Source: a virus
Strand: one strand, 5' to 3'
IMG/VR virus record: IMGVR_UViG_3300034066_002053
Coordinates: 26,491-90,490 of that record
DNA: 64,000 nucleotides
Part shown: positions 26,061-34,120 of the stretch, piece after piece
How positions within the stretch are numbered: the stretch's first letter is position 1
How the letters are laid out: each line of letters starts with the position of its first letter
Translations under genes and position numbers: made by a program
The notes under the pieces: generated by a model
Database searches by the model: none
What the model was told of the DNA's origin: nothing
What the model saw: only the letters and a program-made list of their open reading frames with translations

Positions 26061-26147
26061 TATACTTCCAAGCTACATATCATAACGATTGGTTAGATGT
26101 TTGTCTATGTGTCTCTACCAATATTTATGAGGGATGTAGTTGGAAGC
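26061..26147 (-). repeat. Inverted repeat just upstream of the intron-containing tRNA
   Basis: CTTCCAACTACAT near 26134-26147 and ATGTAGCTTGGAAG near 26061-26077 can pair as about 13 bp with one bulge, enclosing about 60 nt. Position suggests a transcript fold 5' of the tRNA, perhaps a processing feature. Confidence 0.4.
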
Positions 26148-26166
26148 ATTTGGTTTACACTAAGAC

Positions 26167-26451
26167 TCAGCCGTTAGAATGAGCAGCCTTTAGACGGCGA
26201 ACAGTCTCAGCCATAGCCTCGACATTATCCACAGTCTTTGTGGGCTTTGCTCGCTCCATCGCTGGCAGTTCAATGCCCTTCTTAGCCAGAGCGGCCTTTG
26301 TACGAGCATAACGAGCCATCGTACTAGCAACCTTCTGACCAGTCTTACTGGCAATCTCAGCATAGGTCTTGCTGGAAAAAACTGCCTCAAGGAACTGGTC
26401 ATCACTGCAACGAACACGACTCTGCTTCTCAGTAGTAGTAACTTCAGCCAT
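26167..26451 (-). CDS. Small basic helix protein, 94 aa
   Basis: ATG at 26451 has GGAGG upstream. A middle segment (FSSKTYAEIASKTGQKVASTM) reads like a helix-turn-helix, followed by basic helices. GC content is higher than surrounding genes. Possible DNA-binding regulator; not recognised by name. Confidence 0.55.
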   Translation of the reverse strand: MAEVTTTEKQSRVRCSDDQFLEAVFSSKTYAEIASKTGQKVASTMARYARTKAALAKKGIELPAMERAKPTKTVDNVEAMAETVRRLKAAHSNG

Positions 26452-26508
26452 AATCAACCTCCAAATTCTTAACCAATCTACAACCAAGGCTCAGTCAAGC
26501 GACTGATC

Positions 26509-27129
26509 TTACCTTGCGTTGTTCCTTCGATTGTACAACATAGTATCGTCACTGTCAATGGGCGACCTTGAAATTTTTTTCGTTCTCGCCAGAAATTGCT
26601 GTTGAACGTCTTTAAAGCTCCAAGGAGTACCAAACTCCACCCCATCTCTTTTATTATCGACCCCTACATCAAGAGTGAGCGTTCCAGAAGCAACGTCCTC
26701 ACGATGCAGTCTGCCATGAACATGACCATAAAGCATCCAACTTTTCCTATAGCTACCAGACCAACTTCTCATAGGATAATGACACATAAATATCTTTTGA
26801 TTAACATACAGAATCATTTTCTGATCAGACACACTAGAAAATCCACTAGTAAACTTAGTTGGTTCATCATGATTACCAAGAATAATGTGAACATTCTCAC
26901 AAACTATTCTTTCTCTATATGAGAGAGCAGTTCCACCCTTATGACAGAAATCTCCTATAATATAAAGAATATCGTTTTGTCCAACTGTTTCGTTTATAGA
27001 AGAAATAATTTTAGCGTCCATCTCTCCACCAGTAGAAAATGGACGATTACAATATCCTATAATATTCCTATGTCCCAGGTGAAGATCAGCAGTAAAAAAT
27101 ACTTTCTGACCATCAACTATCTTATCCAT
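26509..27129 (-). CDS. Calcineurin-like metallophosphoesterase
   Basis: 206 residues. FTADLHLGH, IIGDF, ILGNHD, MCHYP and GHVHG supply all five metal-binding motifs in order. Similar phage enzymes act on phosphoesters of nucleic acids or nucleotides; the target is unknown. Promoter 26530-26558 lies in its 3' part. Confidence 0.88.
   Translation of the reverse strand: MDKIVDGQKVFFTADLHLGHRNIIGYCNRPFSTGGEMDAKIISSINETVGQNDILYIIGDFCHKGGTALSYRERIVCENVHIILGNHDEPTKFTSGFSSVSDQKMILYVNQKIFMCHYPMRSWSGSYRKSWMLYGHVHGRLHREDVASGTLTLDVGVDNKRDGVEFGTPWSFKDVQQQFLARTKKISRSPIDSDDTMLYNRRNNAR
26530..26558 (-). promoter_or_regulatory. Promoter for 26167-26451 and downstream tRNA
   Basis: TTGACA, 17 bp, TACAAT. ACGATA in the spacer. 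Lies inside the phosphoesterase 3' end. Confidence 0.7.
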
Positions 27130-27133
27130 TAAA

Positions 27134-27319
27134 TTAATCCTCTGTTGGAAGAACCAGAGCCATTAGTAAATATGCCCAGAAAAGAATACTTCCGGTGAAA
27201 ATCGCACCAGCAACAAATCCCAGCCTAACTACAGAAACATCTAACCCTAGACTTTCTGCTAGTCCTCCACAAACACCAAAGAAAACTCTATTCTTATTAC
27301 TCTTGTGAAATTGGTTCAT
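27134..27319 (-). CDS. PspC-domain membrane protein, 61 aa
   Basis: KNRVFFGVCGGLAESLGLDV and VRLGFVAGAIFTGSILFWAY match a stand-alone PspC domain with one membrane helix. AAGGAT ribosome site. PspC proteins sense or stabilise stressed membranes in bacteria; a phage use in protecting the host envelope is inference. Confidence 0.85.
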   Translation of the reverse strand: MNQFHKSNKNRVFFGVCGGLAESLGLDVSVVRLGFVAGAIFTGSILFWAYLLMALVLPTED

Positions 27320-27419
27320 AAGTAGATCCTTTAATAATTTGTTGAATCTGATATTCTGAATAGCCAGACATTAACATTGCTTGATGATAACCGATAACGG
27401 GAATGAGTTCTGAAATCAT
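27297..27419 (-). CDS. Micro-protein, 40 aa
   Basis: Starts with ATGA overlapping the upstream stop and overlaps the PspC start by 23 bases. Contains GYHQAMLMSGYSEYQIQQII, a helix-rich segment like an UBA-type or small adaptor helix pair. Real by its coupling; function unknown. Confidence 0.5.
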   Translation of the reverse strand: MISELIPVIGYHQAMLMSGYSEYQIQQIIKGSTYEPISQE

Positions 27420-27697
27420 GATGTTTCCTTTGGTGAGTATAGAGTAACCTTAATTATTATATACCCATCCCGCCCACTGTCAATATTCTGTATTGATGAT
27501 ATTCTTCCTTTACCCAAGAATGAATCACCAACTAACAAGAATGGCCCGCCGTCTAAGTTAGCAGAAGTTATTATTGAGATATCTGATTGACATCCAAATT
27601 TCGCCCAATCGCTTTCTCCCTCAACCAAATATTCATATTCCCCAATTTGTGTTATTATTCTTTTGTTTTTGTTCTTAGACTGTAAGCACTGGCTCAT
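27416..27697 (-). CDS. Hypothetical protein, 93 aa
   Basis: ATG at 27697 after GTGAGG. Beta-rich, with QIGEYEYLVEGESDWAKF and GGPFLLVGDSFLGKGR. Promoter 27456-27483 lies in its 3' part. Not recognised. Confidence 0.5.
   Translation of the reverse strand: MSQCLQSKNKNKRIITQIGEYEYLVEGESDWAKFGCQSDISIITSANLDGGPFLLVGDSFLGKGRISSIQNIDSGRDGYIIIKVTLYSPKETS
27456..27483 (-). promoter_or_regulatory. Promoter for the PspC pair
   Basis: TTGACA, 16 bp, TATAAT. No CGAT in its spacer. Confidence 0.65.
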
Positions 27698-27890
27698 TAA
27701 AAGCCTCACTATCGAGTATATAACCTTGATTATTTTCTGACGTTAGGTTAGCAAGAACGTCTTTTAGTCTTTGATTTTCTTTCTCAAGGGTATTCATTAT
27801 TTTTTCAGCTTGATTTAAAGCTTTCTGAAGAGATTTAACTCTATTAGCTAATTGATCGTTCATATATTCTGTTGCTGTTCTGACAACCAT
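27675..27890 (-). CDS. Coiled-coil protein, 71 aa
   Basis: Heptad helix VKSLQKALNQAEKIMNTLEK. AAGGAGG ribosome site at 27895. Overlaps the next gene by about 20 bases. Function unknown. Confidence 0.6.
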   Translation of the reverse strand: MVVRTATEYMNDQLANRVKSLQKALNQAEKIMNTLEKENQRLKDVLANLTSENNQGYILDSEAFNEPVLTV

Positions 27891-27935
27891 GATTAGCCTC
27901 CTTGATATGAGTTTGACAACCTTATATTATACACC

Positions 27936-28214
27936 TTACAGGTTAAGTCCATTTAAGAATTTTTGTAAATCTTTGAGTTGTTTTTTGTCTAACACCATCT
28001 GATCAGCATAGGGCTTTTTATATGCTAAAACTTGAAAACAGTACCTTAGTCTCTGCCATAATGACATCTTATTACTATAGTTTGTATAATGCTCAAATAT
28101 AGCCAAATCTGCCAACTCAATTTCATGGTCATATTCTATTACCAATATCTCACTCTTACAAGAACACGGAATGAATAGTGTCTTATTTTCTTTTAGATTG
28201 GTTACGCTTCCCAT
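27936..28214 (-). CDS. Hypothetical protein, 92 aa
   Basis: LFIPCSCKSEILVIEYDHEI near the N-terminus, then helices ending in LKDLQKFLNGLNL; a compact phage protein with two N-terminal Cys. Not recognised. Confidence 0.5.
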   Translation of the reverse strand: MGSVTNLKENKTLFIPCSCKSEILVIEYDHEIELADLAIFEHYTNYSNKMSLWQRLRYCFQVLAYKKPYADQMVLDKKQLKDLQKFLNGLNL

Positions 28215-28314
28215 GTTTCTTCTTTCTAAAAATTCTTTCGTAGTTTTTGTCCCAAGTATCTTGAGAAACTAGACTGACTCTTCTTTTAGACCCTTTACCA
28301 TTTTGGCTCATCAT
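28183..28314 (-). CDS. Conserved small basic phage protein, 43 aa
   Basis: Reads (M)SQNGKGSKRRVSLVSQDTW, then DKNYERIFRKKK. The pattern GKGSxRR...F/W..NY/WDxIF.KK is a recurring tiny phage protein. TAGGAG ribosome site; overlaps genes on both sides. Possibly nucleic-acid binding. Confidence 0.7.
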   Translation of the reverse strand: MMSQNGKGSKRRVSLVSQDTWDKNYERIFRKKKHGKRNQSKRK

Positions 28315-28489
28315 TTTCTCCTACATACAAAAATTCGTTCTCTTTTACAATATATAGTGTTGATGAATCCCCATAAATTTCATACAAATAAGAACCATCT
28401 CCTTGAGGCATGTCTTTATTCAGATAACCATACTCTATTATCTCATTATCTCTCATAATAGCAACTCTAGGAAATCTCATTGGACTCAT
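28295..28489 (-). CDS. Hypothetical protein, 64 aa
   Basis: Beta-strand rich (RVAIMRDNEIIEYGYLNKDM; FLYVGENDEPKW). ATGA overlap with the upstream gene. Not recognised. Confidence 0.5.
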   Translation of the reverse strand: MSPMRFPRVAIMRDNEIIEYGYLNKDMPQGDGSYLYEIYGDSSTLYIVKENEFLYVGENDEPKW

Positions 28490-29184
28490 GATTCTAGTAC
28501 ATAACTCCAGTAGCGACTATCTTCTTTCTTTTGAAGATCATCCCAATAGATCGACCTTGCTACATAGGATGGGACTTTCAATTTACCACAGTTAACCATC
28601 CAATGCCGCTCCATCTTCTTATAGATTTGTGAACCAATCTTGCTCTTATTATACTTCAGAGCCTCAACATCGTAAAGCCTCAGTTGATGAATATCTCCGC
28701 AGAGTACCCTAGCCTCATTAGGATGAATCATCTCAAGAGCAAAGCTAATCTTAGCCAGACCAATTCCGCTAATCTTATTGAGGATACTATCACGTTTCTT
28801 AACATGATACTTCTTTGTGGTCAGATAAAAATCTTTAGGATTAGCCCAAAACTTGGTGCTAAAATCCCAGATATAAGCGGTGCGATTATTGTGCAACCCA
28901 ACACCACTCTTGTGGAGTTTTGTCAAAAGAATTTCTTTACTATCTACCCATTCGCTAAAATTCTTGATAGCATTGTATCCCTTGACATTACCCTGCCAAG
29001 TGGTATGCACTGAACAATAGGCAAAGAGATAGCGACGGAAAATATCTTCGTCAGTCTTGGGGCGAACACTCTCCCAATAGTCTTTATAGGCAACTACCTT
29101 ATCCTTCGGAAAATTCTTGAAAAACTCATCGGCCTTGCTGGTACTCATAACAATCGGCTTTTTCTCAACAACAATCTCTGTCAT
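28486..29184 (-). CDS. Helix-hairpin-helix DNA-glycosylase-like protein
   Basis: 232 residues from the ATG at 29184 (GAGGACATT ribosome site). SGIGLAKISFALEMI is a helix-hairpin-helix followed by ARVLCGDIHQLRLYDV, where the Asp occupies the place of the catalytic Asp of HhH-GPD glycosylases (usual text CLDTHVxR). No iron-sulfur cysteines are seen. Base-excision or modified-base removal is a reasonable inference. Confidence 0.6.
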   Translation of the reverse strand: MTEIVVEKKPIVMSTSKADEFFKNFPKDKVVAYKDYWESVRPKTDEDIFRRYLFAYCSVHTTWQGNVKGYNAIKNFSEWVDSKEILLTKLHKSGVGLHNNRTAYIWDFSTKFWANPKDFYLTTKKYHVKKRDSILNKISGIGLAKISFALEMIHPNEARVLCGDIHQLRLYDVEALKYNKSKIGSQIYKKMERHWMVNCGKLKVPSYVARSIYWDDLQKKEDSRYWSYVLES

Positions 29185-29221
29185 AATGTCCTCAAAGGTT
29201 GGTTCCAAAGTGTATGCTCAC

Positions 29222-29250
29222 ATTCTACACTAGTCCTATCGTCTTGTCAA
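29222..29250 (-). promoter_or_regulatory. Promoter of HhH gene
   Basis: TTGACA, 17 bp, TAGAAT. ACGATA in the spacer; ATTCAAG box 9 bases upstream. Confidence 0.85.
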
Positions 29251-29265
29251 GCCCCGTTTCTTGAA

Positions 29266-29676
29266 TCAATCCAATTTCGTAACGCCAGACTTATCTAAAA
29301 TCTCATCTAATTTATAGTAGTATTCCCATGTTTTCCATTTCACTCTAACACTGCCAATATCTTTAATTTCTTTTCCGTTTTTGTCTTTGATCTTATAAAC
29401 AGCCCAATAATGCTCTTCTCCTTTTACAAACTCATGAATAATTTCAAAATCTTTTGGACAGTCTAGGCTTGCCCATAATCTTAATCGTCCATTAGATTTA
29501 ACCCATTCTTCTATCCTTTCATCATACTTTATTGGAAAAAATATATTTCGTACTGATCTTTCTACAAGAACATATTTGTAGCCAAACCATTCTGAATTAC
29601 AAATAAAACCTATAGAAAATCCTACGAATAGAATAAACCACGGATATATCAGAGAGCGAAGAACAACTTTGATCAT
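29266..29676 (-). CDS. Membrane-anchored hypothetical protein, 136 aa
   Basis: One N-terminal helix (SLIYPWFILFVGFSIGFICN) and a soluble beta-rich rest. No named family. Lies between the HNH genes and the HhH gene. Confidence 0.55.
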   Translation of the reverse strand: MIKVVLRSLIYPWFILFVGFSIGFICNSEWFGYKYVLVERSVRNIFFPIKYDERIEEWVKSNGRLRLWASLDCPKDFEIIHEFVKGEEHYWAVYKIKDKNGKEIKDIGSVRVKWKTWEYYYKLDEILDKSGVTKLD

Positions 29677-29728
29677 TTAATGTCTCCAGTAAGGCGAGAT
29701 AATTAAATACACCATTACTGGAAATTGG

Positions 29729-30709
29729 TCAATCGGTTTTATCCTTTACTTCCTTCACATATTTCATCAATGGATTTTCTTGTTTAGGTATAATGGTTTT
29801 ATGATTAGTAGTCCATGCTGGCAGTTTACCAGATAGCTTAGTTTTCTTTTTAGCTTTTTGTTTTTGGTATTGTTCTTCTAGTCTTATTCTTTTTTGTTGA
29901 AAAGTTTCTTTCGGTTTATTTTTTTGGAAATGTGGCCTTATGCAACTTTTAAGTTTTTCACTAGCATTAGGATGATTCAATAGAAGATTTATAAAATATG
30001 GAAAAGCTTGACGTAGTTGTTTTTTAATTTCATCTTCACTAAGATTATTATAGTATTTTACTTTAGAATTAATCCATGATTGATCTTTGTTTTTAAAATA
30101 ATTGCTAATATCTTTATTGTCAACAGCTTTAGGCTTTTTTTTCTTTTTATGTTGCTTTATATAGTTATCAATTTCATTTTTTATAACATCTAAAGACGAT
30201 TCTTCTTTTTTCGATGTTGTATTTATTACTTCTGGTTTATTAGCATTAGTAGAGATAGGTTTCTTTTTGTTTTTATTCTTATGTTTCTTTCTCTTGATAT
30301 GGTTATGCTCAAATAGTCTTTCTGAATTATATTGAATATCACTATTAAATGCTTGAGCCCAAATTTGCCATTCATCTAAAGTATTTTTGCTATTTTGACA
30401 AAATAATTTATTTAACAAGCTTTTCTTTTTACCAATATGCTTGTCTTGCTCAACAAAATTATGGCATGGTTCACACAATGTAATTAATTCATGCTGATCT
30501 CCCTGACCCAGCATGATAATTTTTGTGTAATCAATATGATGAACTGTTTTAGAAGGAGTGCCACATACTTGACAACATTTACCATCTCTTTCTAAGACTA
30601 ATTGCCTAATATTCCACCATAGTCTAGATTTTATATAGGCATCATAACTTCTAAAACCTAGCTCTTTCCATGCTGGTGGCATAATTCTATATGTCTCTTT
30701 CTTCTCCAT
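29729..30709 (-). CDS. HNH endonuclease with long basic tail
   Basis: 326 residues (an alternative ATG at 30682). CCQVCG and CEPCH zinc pairs around TVHHIDYTKI define an HNH domain at about 40-90. The rest is Lys-rich (KRKKHKNKNKKKP) with helices, a likely DNA-contact region. Overlaps the next HNH gene by 23 bases. Confidence 0.8.
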   Translation of the reverse strand: MEKKETYRIMPPAWKELGFRSYDAYIKSRLWWNIRQLVLERDGKCCQVCGTPSKTVHHIDYTKIIMLGQGDQHELITLCEPCHNFVEQDKHIGKKKSLLNKLFCQNSKNTLDEWQIWAQAFNSDIQYNSERLFEHNHIKRKKHKNKNKKKPISTNANKPEVINTTSKKEESSLDVIKNEIDNYIKQHKKKKKPKAVDNKDISNYFKNKDQSWINSKVKYYNNLSEDEIKKQLRQAFPYFINLLLNHPNASEKLKSCIRPHFQKNKPKETFQQKRIRLEEQYQKQKAKKKTKLSGKLPAWTTNHKTIIPKQENPLMKYVKEVKDKTD

Positions 30710-31307
30710 GAAGAATCTTATTACTTTTCTTGATGTTGTCTATTGCCCACAATGGTTGTAAATTTGTATAGTGAAAACATTTTTTTTGTTCTGACTCTTT
30801 GGACATATCAAATGATGAACATGGTAATATATGATCTATATGCCATTTTCCATAATTGTCCCAACTCATTCCAATTGTGAATTTAGTTTCTAGATGAATT
30901 TTTAACTCACTTATTGTGCATCCTAAATAATCTAAGGTCGTTGTCGTTTTTTTATTATTCTTGATGGCTGTTCTTAATCTAGTCCTTAAATTATAGGCTA
31001 TTTTAAAAGACACGTCCTGTTTTCTTCTTGCTTTCTCTCTTTTTGCTCTTTGTTGATATATCTTTTTTTTATGCTTGTCAAAATATTCTTGTACCTTGTC
31101 CTTATTTTCTTCTCTATATTTTTTAGCATATTCTAGCTTAGAGTCTTTATTTTGAATGTAATTATTAGTAACCCTATCTAATACATTGGCTTTATTCTTT
31201 TTGTACCATTCTTGCTGACATTTTTTATTGCAATTTTTGCACCATGTTCCTTTTTTCCATTCATTATGTTCTACTTTACAAGAAGAGCAGATTTTATTCT
31301 TTTTCAT
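30687..31307 (-). CDS. HNH endonuclease, K-rich repeat type A
   Basis: 206 residues. N-terminal zinc pairs (CSSC, WCKNC), a long Lys/Asn/Tyr coil, then SELKIHLETKFTIGMSWDN and HIDHILPCSSFD with FHYTNLQPLWAIDNIKKSNK. The plus-strand gene at 52847 has the same order, so they are paralogues. Ribosome site TAGGAG. Confidence 0.85.
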   Translation of the reverse strand: MKKNKICSSCKVEHNEWKKGTWCKNCNKKCQQEWYKKNKANVLDRVTNNYIQNKDSKLEYAKKYREENKDKVQEYFDKHKKKIYQQRAKREKARRKQDVSFKIAYNLRTRLRTAIKNNKKTTTTLDYLGCTISELKIHLETKFTIGMSWDNYGKWHIDHILPCSSFDMSKESEQKKCFHYTNLQPLWAIDNIKKSNKILHGEERDI

Positions 31308-31371
31308 TTGGTTTTCTCCTACTCATAGTTACACCAAATGTCCCAAATTGTTCCCAGTTTTTTGAAGAAGA

Positions 31372-32673
31372 TTAGGTATCTCTAGAATCTCCATATAGGT
31401 ATTTAAATGTAGGAAACCTCAAAGAGATACCGCCTTTTTCGTTCTCTGTCTCCTCAAAATATTGTACCAAAATAATCTTGCCAAGAATCTTCTTAGGGTT
31501 CTTATAAAACTCTTGTCTTTGTTCGATACTAAAACCAGACCCAACTCGTACAGTATGTCCCTTATGCTGAATCATAACACAACTCAACATAGTTTCCTCA
31601 CATTCTGCACCATCCTTAACATAACGGAATGGCCCCATTTCAGTATCTAGAACCTCATATTCATCATCAAAGAATGACTTATATTTGAGTAGGTCTTTGG
31701 ATCGCTTTCCTTTATATGGAGCATCTGATCGAAGCATAAGCCCCTCCCAGCCATTCTCAGTAGATTCTTTGACAAATTCTTGGAAATGGTTTTCATCCTT
31801 AATCAAGGATTGCTCCAGAAGTGTCAAGCATGGACATTCGTTCTTCTTCATAATCTCTGTAAGATTCTTGAGCCTGATACTAAATGGTCGATTTTTCTCT
31901 CCCTTCTGGCTATAAAACTCATCATGAGTAATCATATCAAAAATTTTATAGGAAGGATTGGGAATAGTATGATCCTTCTTGCGAAGTTCCTTCATTACTC
32001 CTTGAAAATCCTCGTTACCCTCTTCATCAACCAGACAAAGCTCTCCATCAAGAACTACATTAGTAAGTCCCAAAGCTTTAATCCCACCGCTAACAATATC
32101 AAGAGTATCAAAGATTTTTCCCGTGCGGGAATAAAAGGTAGTATTGCCATTACTATCAACAATAGCAATACATCTAGCACCGTCGATCTTCCTGCTAACA
32201 TACCATCCATCCTTCCAGTCTACGATTTTAGGAACATACTTGTCCGCTAGAGCAACACTAAATGTTGGGATATGATCTGGAATAGCCTTATTAATCAGCT
32301 TATCTCCAGCACGGGTTTTCAAATCCTTGTCAATGATGCAATGAACGAGTTCTTCGTATTCTCTTTGGTTGTCAATAAAGCTATTAACTGCTCCAATAGC
32401 ATCATGACCTGTGATTTCTCTATTCTTCAAAGCATCCAACAGATCAAATATAGACTTGTATACTTTACCACGCAGATGACTTTTCTTTTTAAGATTATCA
32501 CTAGTTACATTGTACTGCCAAAGAGGATGATAAGTATAGAGCAGAATCTTTTTAAGAAAATTTGCTCCACTCTCATTAGAGGAAGTATAATCCTCAATAA
32601 TGCCAACTTTATCAAGTGTGCTGCTAGTTGACTTCAAATCACGAACAAAACCATTAAGATGCTCAAACGACAT
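31372..32673 (-). CDS. ATP-dependent DNA ligase
   Basis: 433 residues from ATG 32673 (CAGGAG). Adenylation lysine in RKIDGAR at about 161-167, motif III VLDGELC, motif IV ENGWEGLMLR and motif V LLKYKSF, then an OB domain (HTVRVGSGF). Size between T7 and T4 ligases. Seals nicks in replication and repair. Confidence 0.93.
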   Translation of the reverse strand: MSFEHLNGFVRDLKSTSSTLDKVGIIEDYTSSNESGANFLKKILLYTYHPLWQYNVTSDNLKKKSHLRGKVYKSIFDLLDALKNREITGHDAIGAVNSFIDNQREYEELVHCIIDKDLKTRAGDKLINKAIPDHIPTFSVALADKYVPKIVDWKDGWYVSRKIDGARCIAIVDSNGNTTFYSRTGKIFDTLDIVSGGIKALGLTNVVLDGELCLVDEEGNEDFQGVMKELRKKDHTIPNPSYKIFDMITHDEFYSQKGEKNRPFSIRLKNLTEIMKKNECPCLTLLEQSLIKDENHFQEFVKESTENGWEGLMLRSDAPYKGKRSKDLLKYKSFFDDEYEVLDTEMGPFRYVKDGAECEETMLSCVMIQHKGHTVRVGSGFSIEQRQEFYKNPKKILGKIILVQYFEETENEKGGISLRFPTFKYLYGDSRDT

Positions 32674-32698
32674 TTTTATTTTCTCCTGTGTTGTCCCA

Positions 32699-32727
32699 AT
32701 TCTACCATACGGTAGTCCCTTTGTCAA
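32699..32727 (-). promoter_or_regulatory. Promoter of DNA ligase
   Basis: TTGACA, 17 bp, TAGAAT; spacer has ACCGTATGG, a near miss of the CCGATA box. Confidence 0.8.
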
Positions 32728-32939
32728 GTATCATCTAATCGGTTTCGTTTCTTAAATACTATCGCCATAGACTGAACCAAATCGCTGCCAGAAGTTTGAA
32801 ACCAACATGGAAAAAACGCATGAATTATCAAACAAAATCCAGCCAATAAAGATAAGCATCCAAAAAATACAGCAAACCTAAAATGTTGCCAGTATGTCAT
32901 ATTGTTTTCTGCTAGGTGTTCTTTAATCTTATTTTTCAT
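32724..32939 (-). CDS. DUF6356 membrane protein, 71 aa
   Basis: KEHLAENNMTYWQHFRFAVF, then a membrane helix and LIIHAFFPCWFQTSGSDLVQ, the pattern of the short phage family DUF6356. Function unknown. Confidence 0.8.
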   Translation of the reverse strand: MKNKIKEHLAENNMTYWQHFRFAVFFGCLSLLAGFCLIIHAFFPCWFQTSGSDLVQSMAIVFKKRNRLDDT

Positions 32940-33276
32940 ATCGTTTTTGTCTTGAAAGAAAATAATTCATAGCGTTAACGATGCTCTGAAAATCATCACC
33001 CAGTTTGCCTATGCCAGTATTGCAAGGTTCACAGAGCCAGCCCCTAAAACTATTATCATCATGATCATGATCTAAGGCCCATTTGTAGGGAACCTTTTTA
33101 CAGCACTCACATACTTCTGGTTTTGGTGGCGCTTTTTTATGTAGCTTAACTCTAATCTTAGAATGTTTTTTAACACACTTGCGACATCTGCTATCAAGAT
33201 TATCTTTGTACATAGTGTGTTTGGGAAAACTTGCTAAGTTTTTACGTTTTCCACAGTAAGTACAAATTTTTCTCAT
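32929..33276 (-). CDS. Endonuclease VII-family recombination nuclease
   Basis: 115 residues. N-terminal zinc ribbon CTYCGK...CRKC, then VCECCKK, WALDHDHDDNSFRGWLC and CNTGIGKLGDD, the T4 gp49-type catalytic and zinc core. Such enzymes resolve branched DNA and Holliday junctions before packaging. It begins 10 bases after the tmRNA 3' end, so both may share one transcript. Confidence 0.9.
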   Translation of the reverse strand: MRKICTYCGKRKNLASFPKHTMYKDNLDSRCRKCVKKHSKIRVKLHKKAPPKPEVCECCKKVPYKWALDHDHDDNSFRGWLCEPCNTGIGKLGDDFQSIVNAMNYFLSRQKRYEK

Positions 33277-33285
33277 AATATTAAG

Positions 33286-33638
33286 TGGACGATTGGGGAA
33301 TCGAACCCCGTCCAGTATAAACGTCTATATAAACTTCTACATTGTTAGTTACTTGTTATCACACAAATAACAAAGCTATCAGAATTATCTGAGTCAGATT
33401 GAGTACAATCATCATTCCTATTTATGTCTGGTAGGACTACCATATCCGAATATCGGAGTCAGCATGATTTGGTAATAAGGCTCATGCCGCCCCACTCATT
33501 ACCTAATTAATTAGGCAGCGAGAGCGAGAGTTGAAACTTCGCCAATTAACATTTTTAATCGACTTTTATACTGGCCGGTCGATCAACCAGTCAATGCAAT
33601 TTATATTTCTTTTTACCTGTCGATACCAGGAATCGCCC
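33286..33638 (-). ncRNA. ssrA: tmRNA (one-piece)
   Basis: 353 nt. 5' GGGCGAT pairs with 3' ATCGTCC (7 bp, one G-U). After it comes CCTGGTATCGACAGG, the tmRNA D-like signature. Helix 2 is CCAGTATAAAAGTC against GACGTTTATACTGG. The 3' end has T arm GGGG-TTCGATT-CCCC. The mRNA-like part reads a tag ending LALAA then TAA. The order is unpermuted. No CCA encoded (ACTT). Its first 26 bases overlap the end of 33613-33822. It should rescue stalled ribosomes with a phage-encoded tag. Confidence 0.9.
33511..33543 (-). other. tmRNA tag reading frame
   Basis: From the likely resume codon GGC it reads GEVSTLALAA followed by TAA. The LALAA end matches protease degrons of bacterial tags. Resume codon placement is inferred; ATT or TTA upstream are in frame. 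Confidence 0.75.
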
Positions 33639-33822
33639 GTTCTTTAGTATACCCCCAAAACTTTGGTTTGATATGAATTTCTGGAGTTCTTTCTATAATA
33701 ATCCTTGCTGGCTTGTTTGACAACTTTTTTAGTCTTTGAATATCTGAATAAAGTAGGAAGTTAAATCCTAGTGAAGTTAGGAATAATCCTGCAAAAATAG
33801 CCGTTAATGGTTGAAGTCTCAT
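33613..33822 (-). CDS. Small membrane protein overlapping tmRNA, 69 aa
   Basis: Signal-anchor helix (LTAIFAGLFLTSLGFNFLLY) and a basic tail. Ribosome site AGGAAGGA. Its last codons ERAIPGIDR are encoded by the tmRNA 5' end (GGGCGAT...GACAGG), an unusual dual use of DNA. Confidence 0.65.
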   Translation of the reverse strand: MRLQPLTAIFAGLFLTSLGFNFLLYSDIQRLKKLSNKPARIIIERTPEIHIKPKFWGYTKERAIPGIDR

Positions 33823-33844
33823 CAGAATCCTTCCTGTTTAAAGT

Positions 33845-33920
33845 AGGGCGAGTTGGAGTCGAACCAACCTATGAACACCTTATAAGAGTGTCGGATGCAA
33901 CCGGCTTACCTTCCGCCCCG
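33845..33920 (-). tRNA. tRNA-Ile(UAU)
   Basis: Acceptor GGGGCGG / TCGCCCT, anticodon stem ACACT / GGTGT with loop CTTATAA, T arm GTTGG-TTCGACT-CCAAC. D stem has only two good pairs. Reads AUA. Transcribed from 33931-33959, ahead of the tmRNA. Confidence 0.85.
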
Positions 33921-33930
33921 TGTTGAGTTA

Positions 33931-33959
33931 TTGTATCATATCGACCAACCACTGTCAAG
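33931..33959 (-). promoter_or_regulatory. Promoter of tRNA-Ile and tmRNA
   Basis: TTGACA, 17 bp, TACAAT. TCGATA in the spacer; CCTAAAG box 3 bases upstream. Confidence 0.85.
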
Positions 33960-33963
33960 ACCT

Positions 33964-34119
33964 TTAGGAATTTTGTTGAGACTCTAGTTGATTTAATCTT
34001 TGACTAATTTTATCTAGAGCTAATGCTGCATCTCCACAAGCCTTACACAAGTCAGAATATAAATATTCTTTCAAGTCATGAATTTGATCTTTTAGTTGTT
34101 GTATTTCTTCTTTTGACAT
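33964..34119 (-). CDS. Coiled-coil micro-protein, 51 aa
   Basis: Starts SKEEIQQLKDQIHDLKEYLY, has a CKAC pair and ends in QRLNQLESQQNS. Begins right after the upstream stop. Function unknown. Confidence 0.6.
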   Translation of the reverse strand: MSKEEIQQLKDQIHDLKEYLYSDLCKACGDAALALDKISQRLNQLESQQNS

Positions 34120-34120
34120 A

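Noticed and set aside
26190-26417. 75-codon minus-strand frame inside 26167-26451
   Set aside because: Same strand, other frame of a gene with a good ribosome site; no domain.
33286-33330. Initial reading as an isolated tRNA T arm and acceptor end
   Set aside because: No anticodon arm nearby; the partner 5' acceptor is at 33632-33638, giving a full tmRNA.
33541-33600. Two-piece or permuted tmRNA
   Set aside because: The order D-like domain, tag, helix 2, T arm is that of an ordinary one-piece tmRNA.
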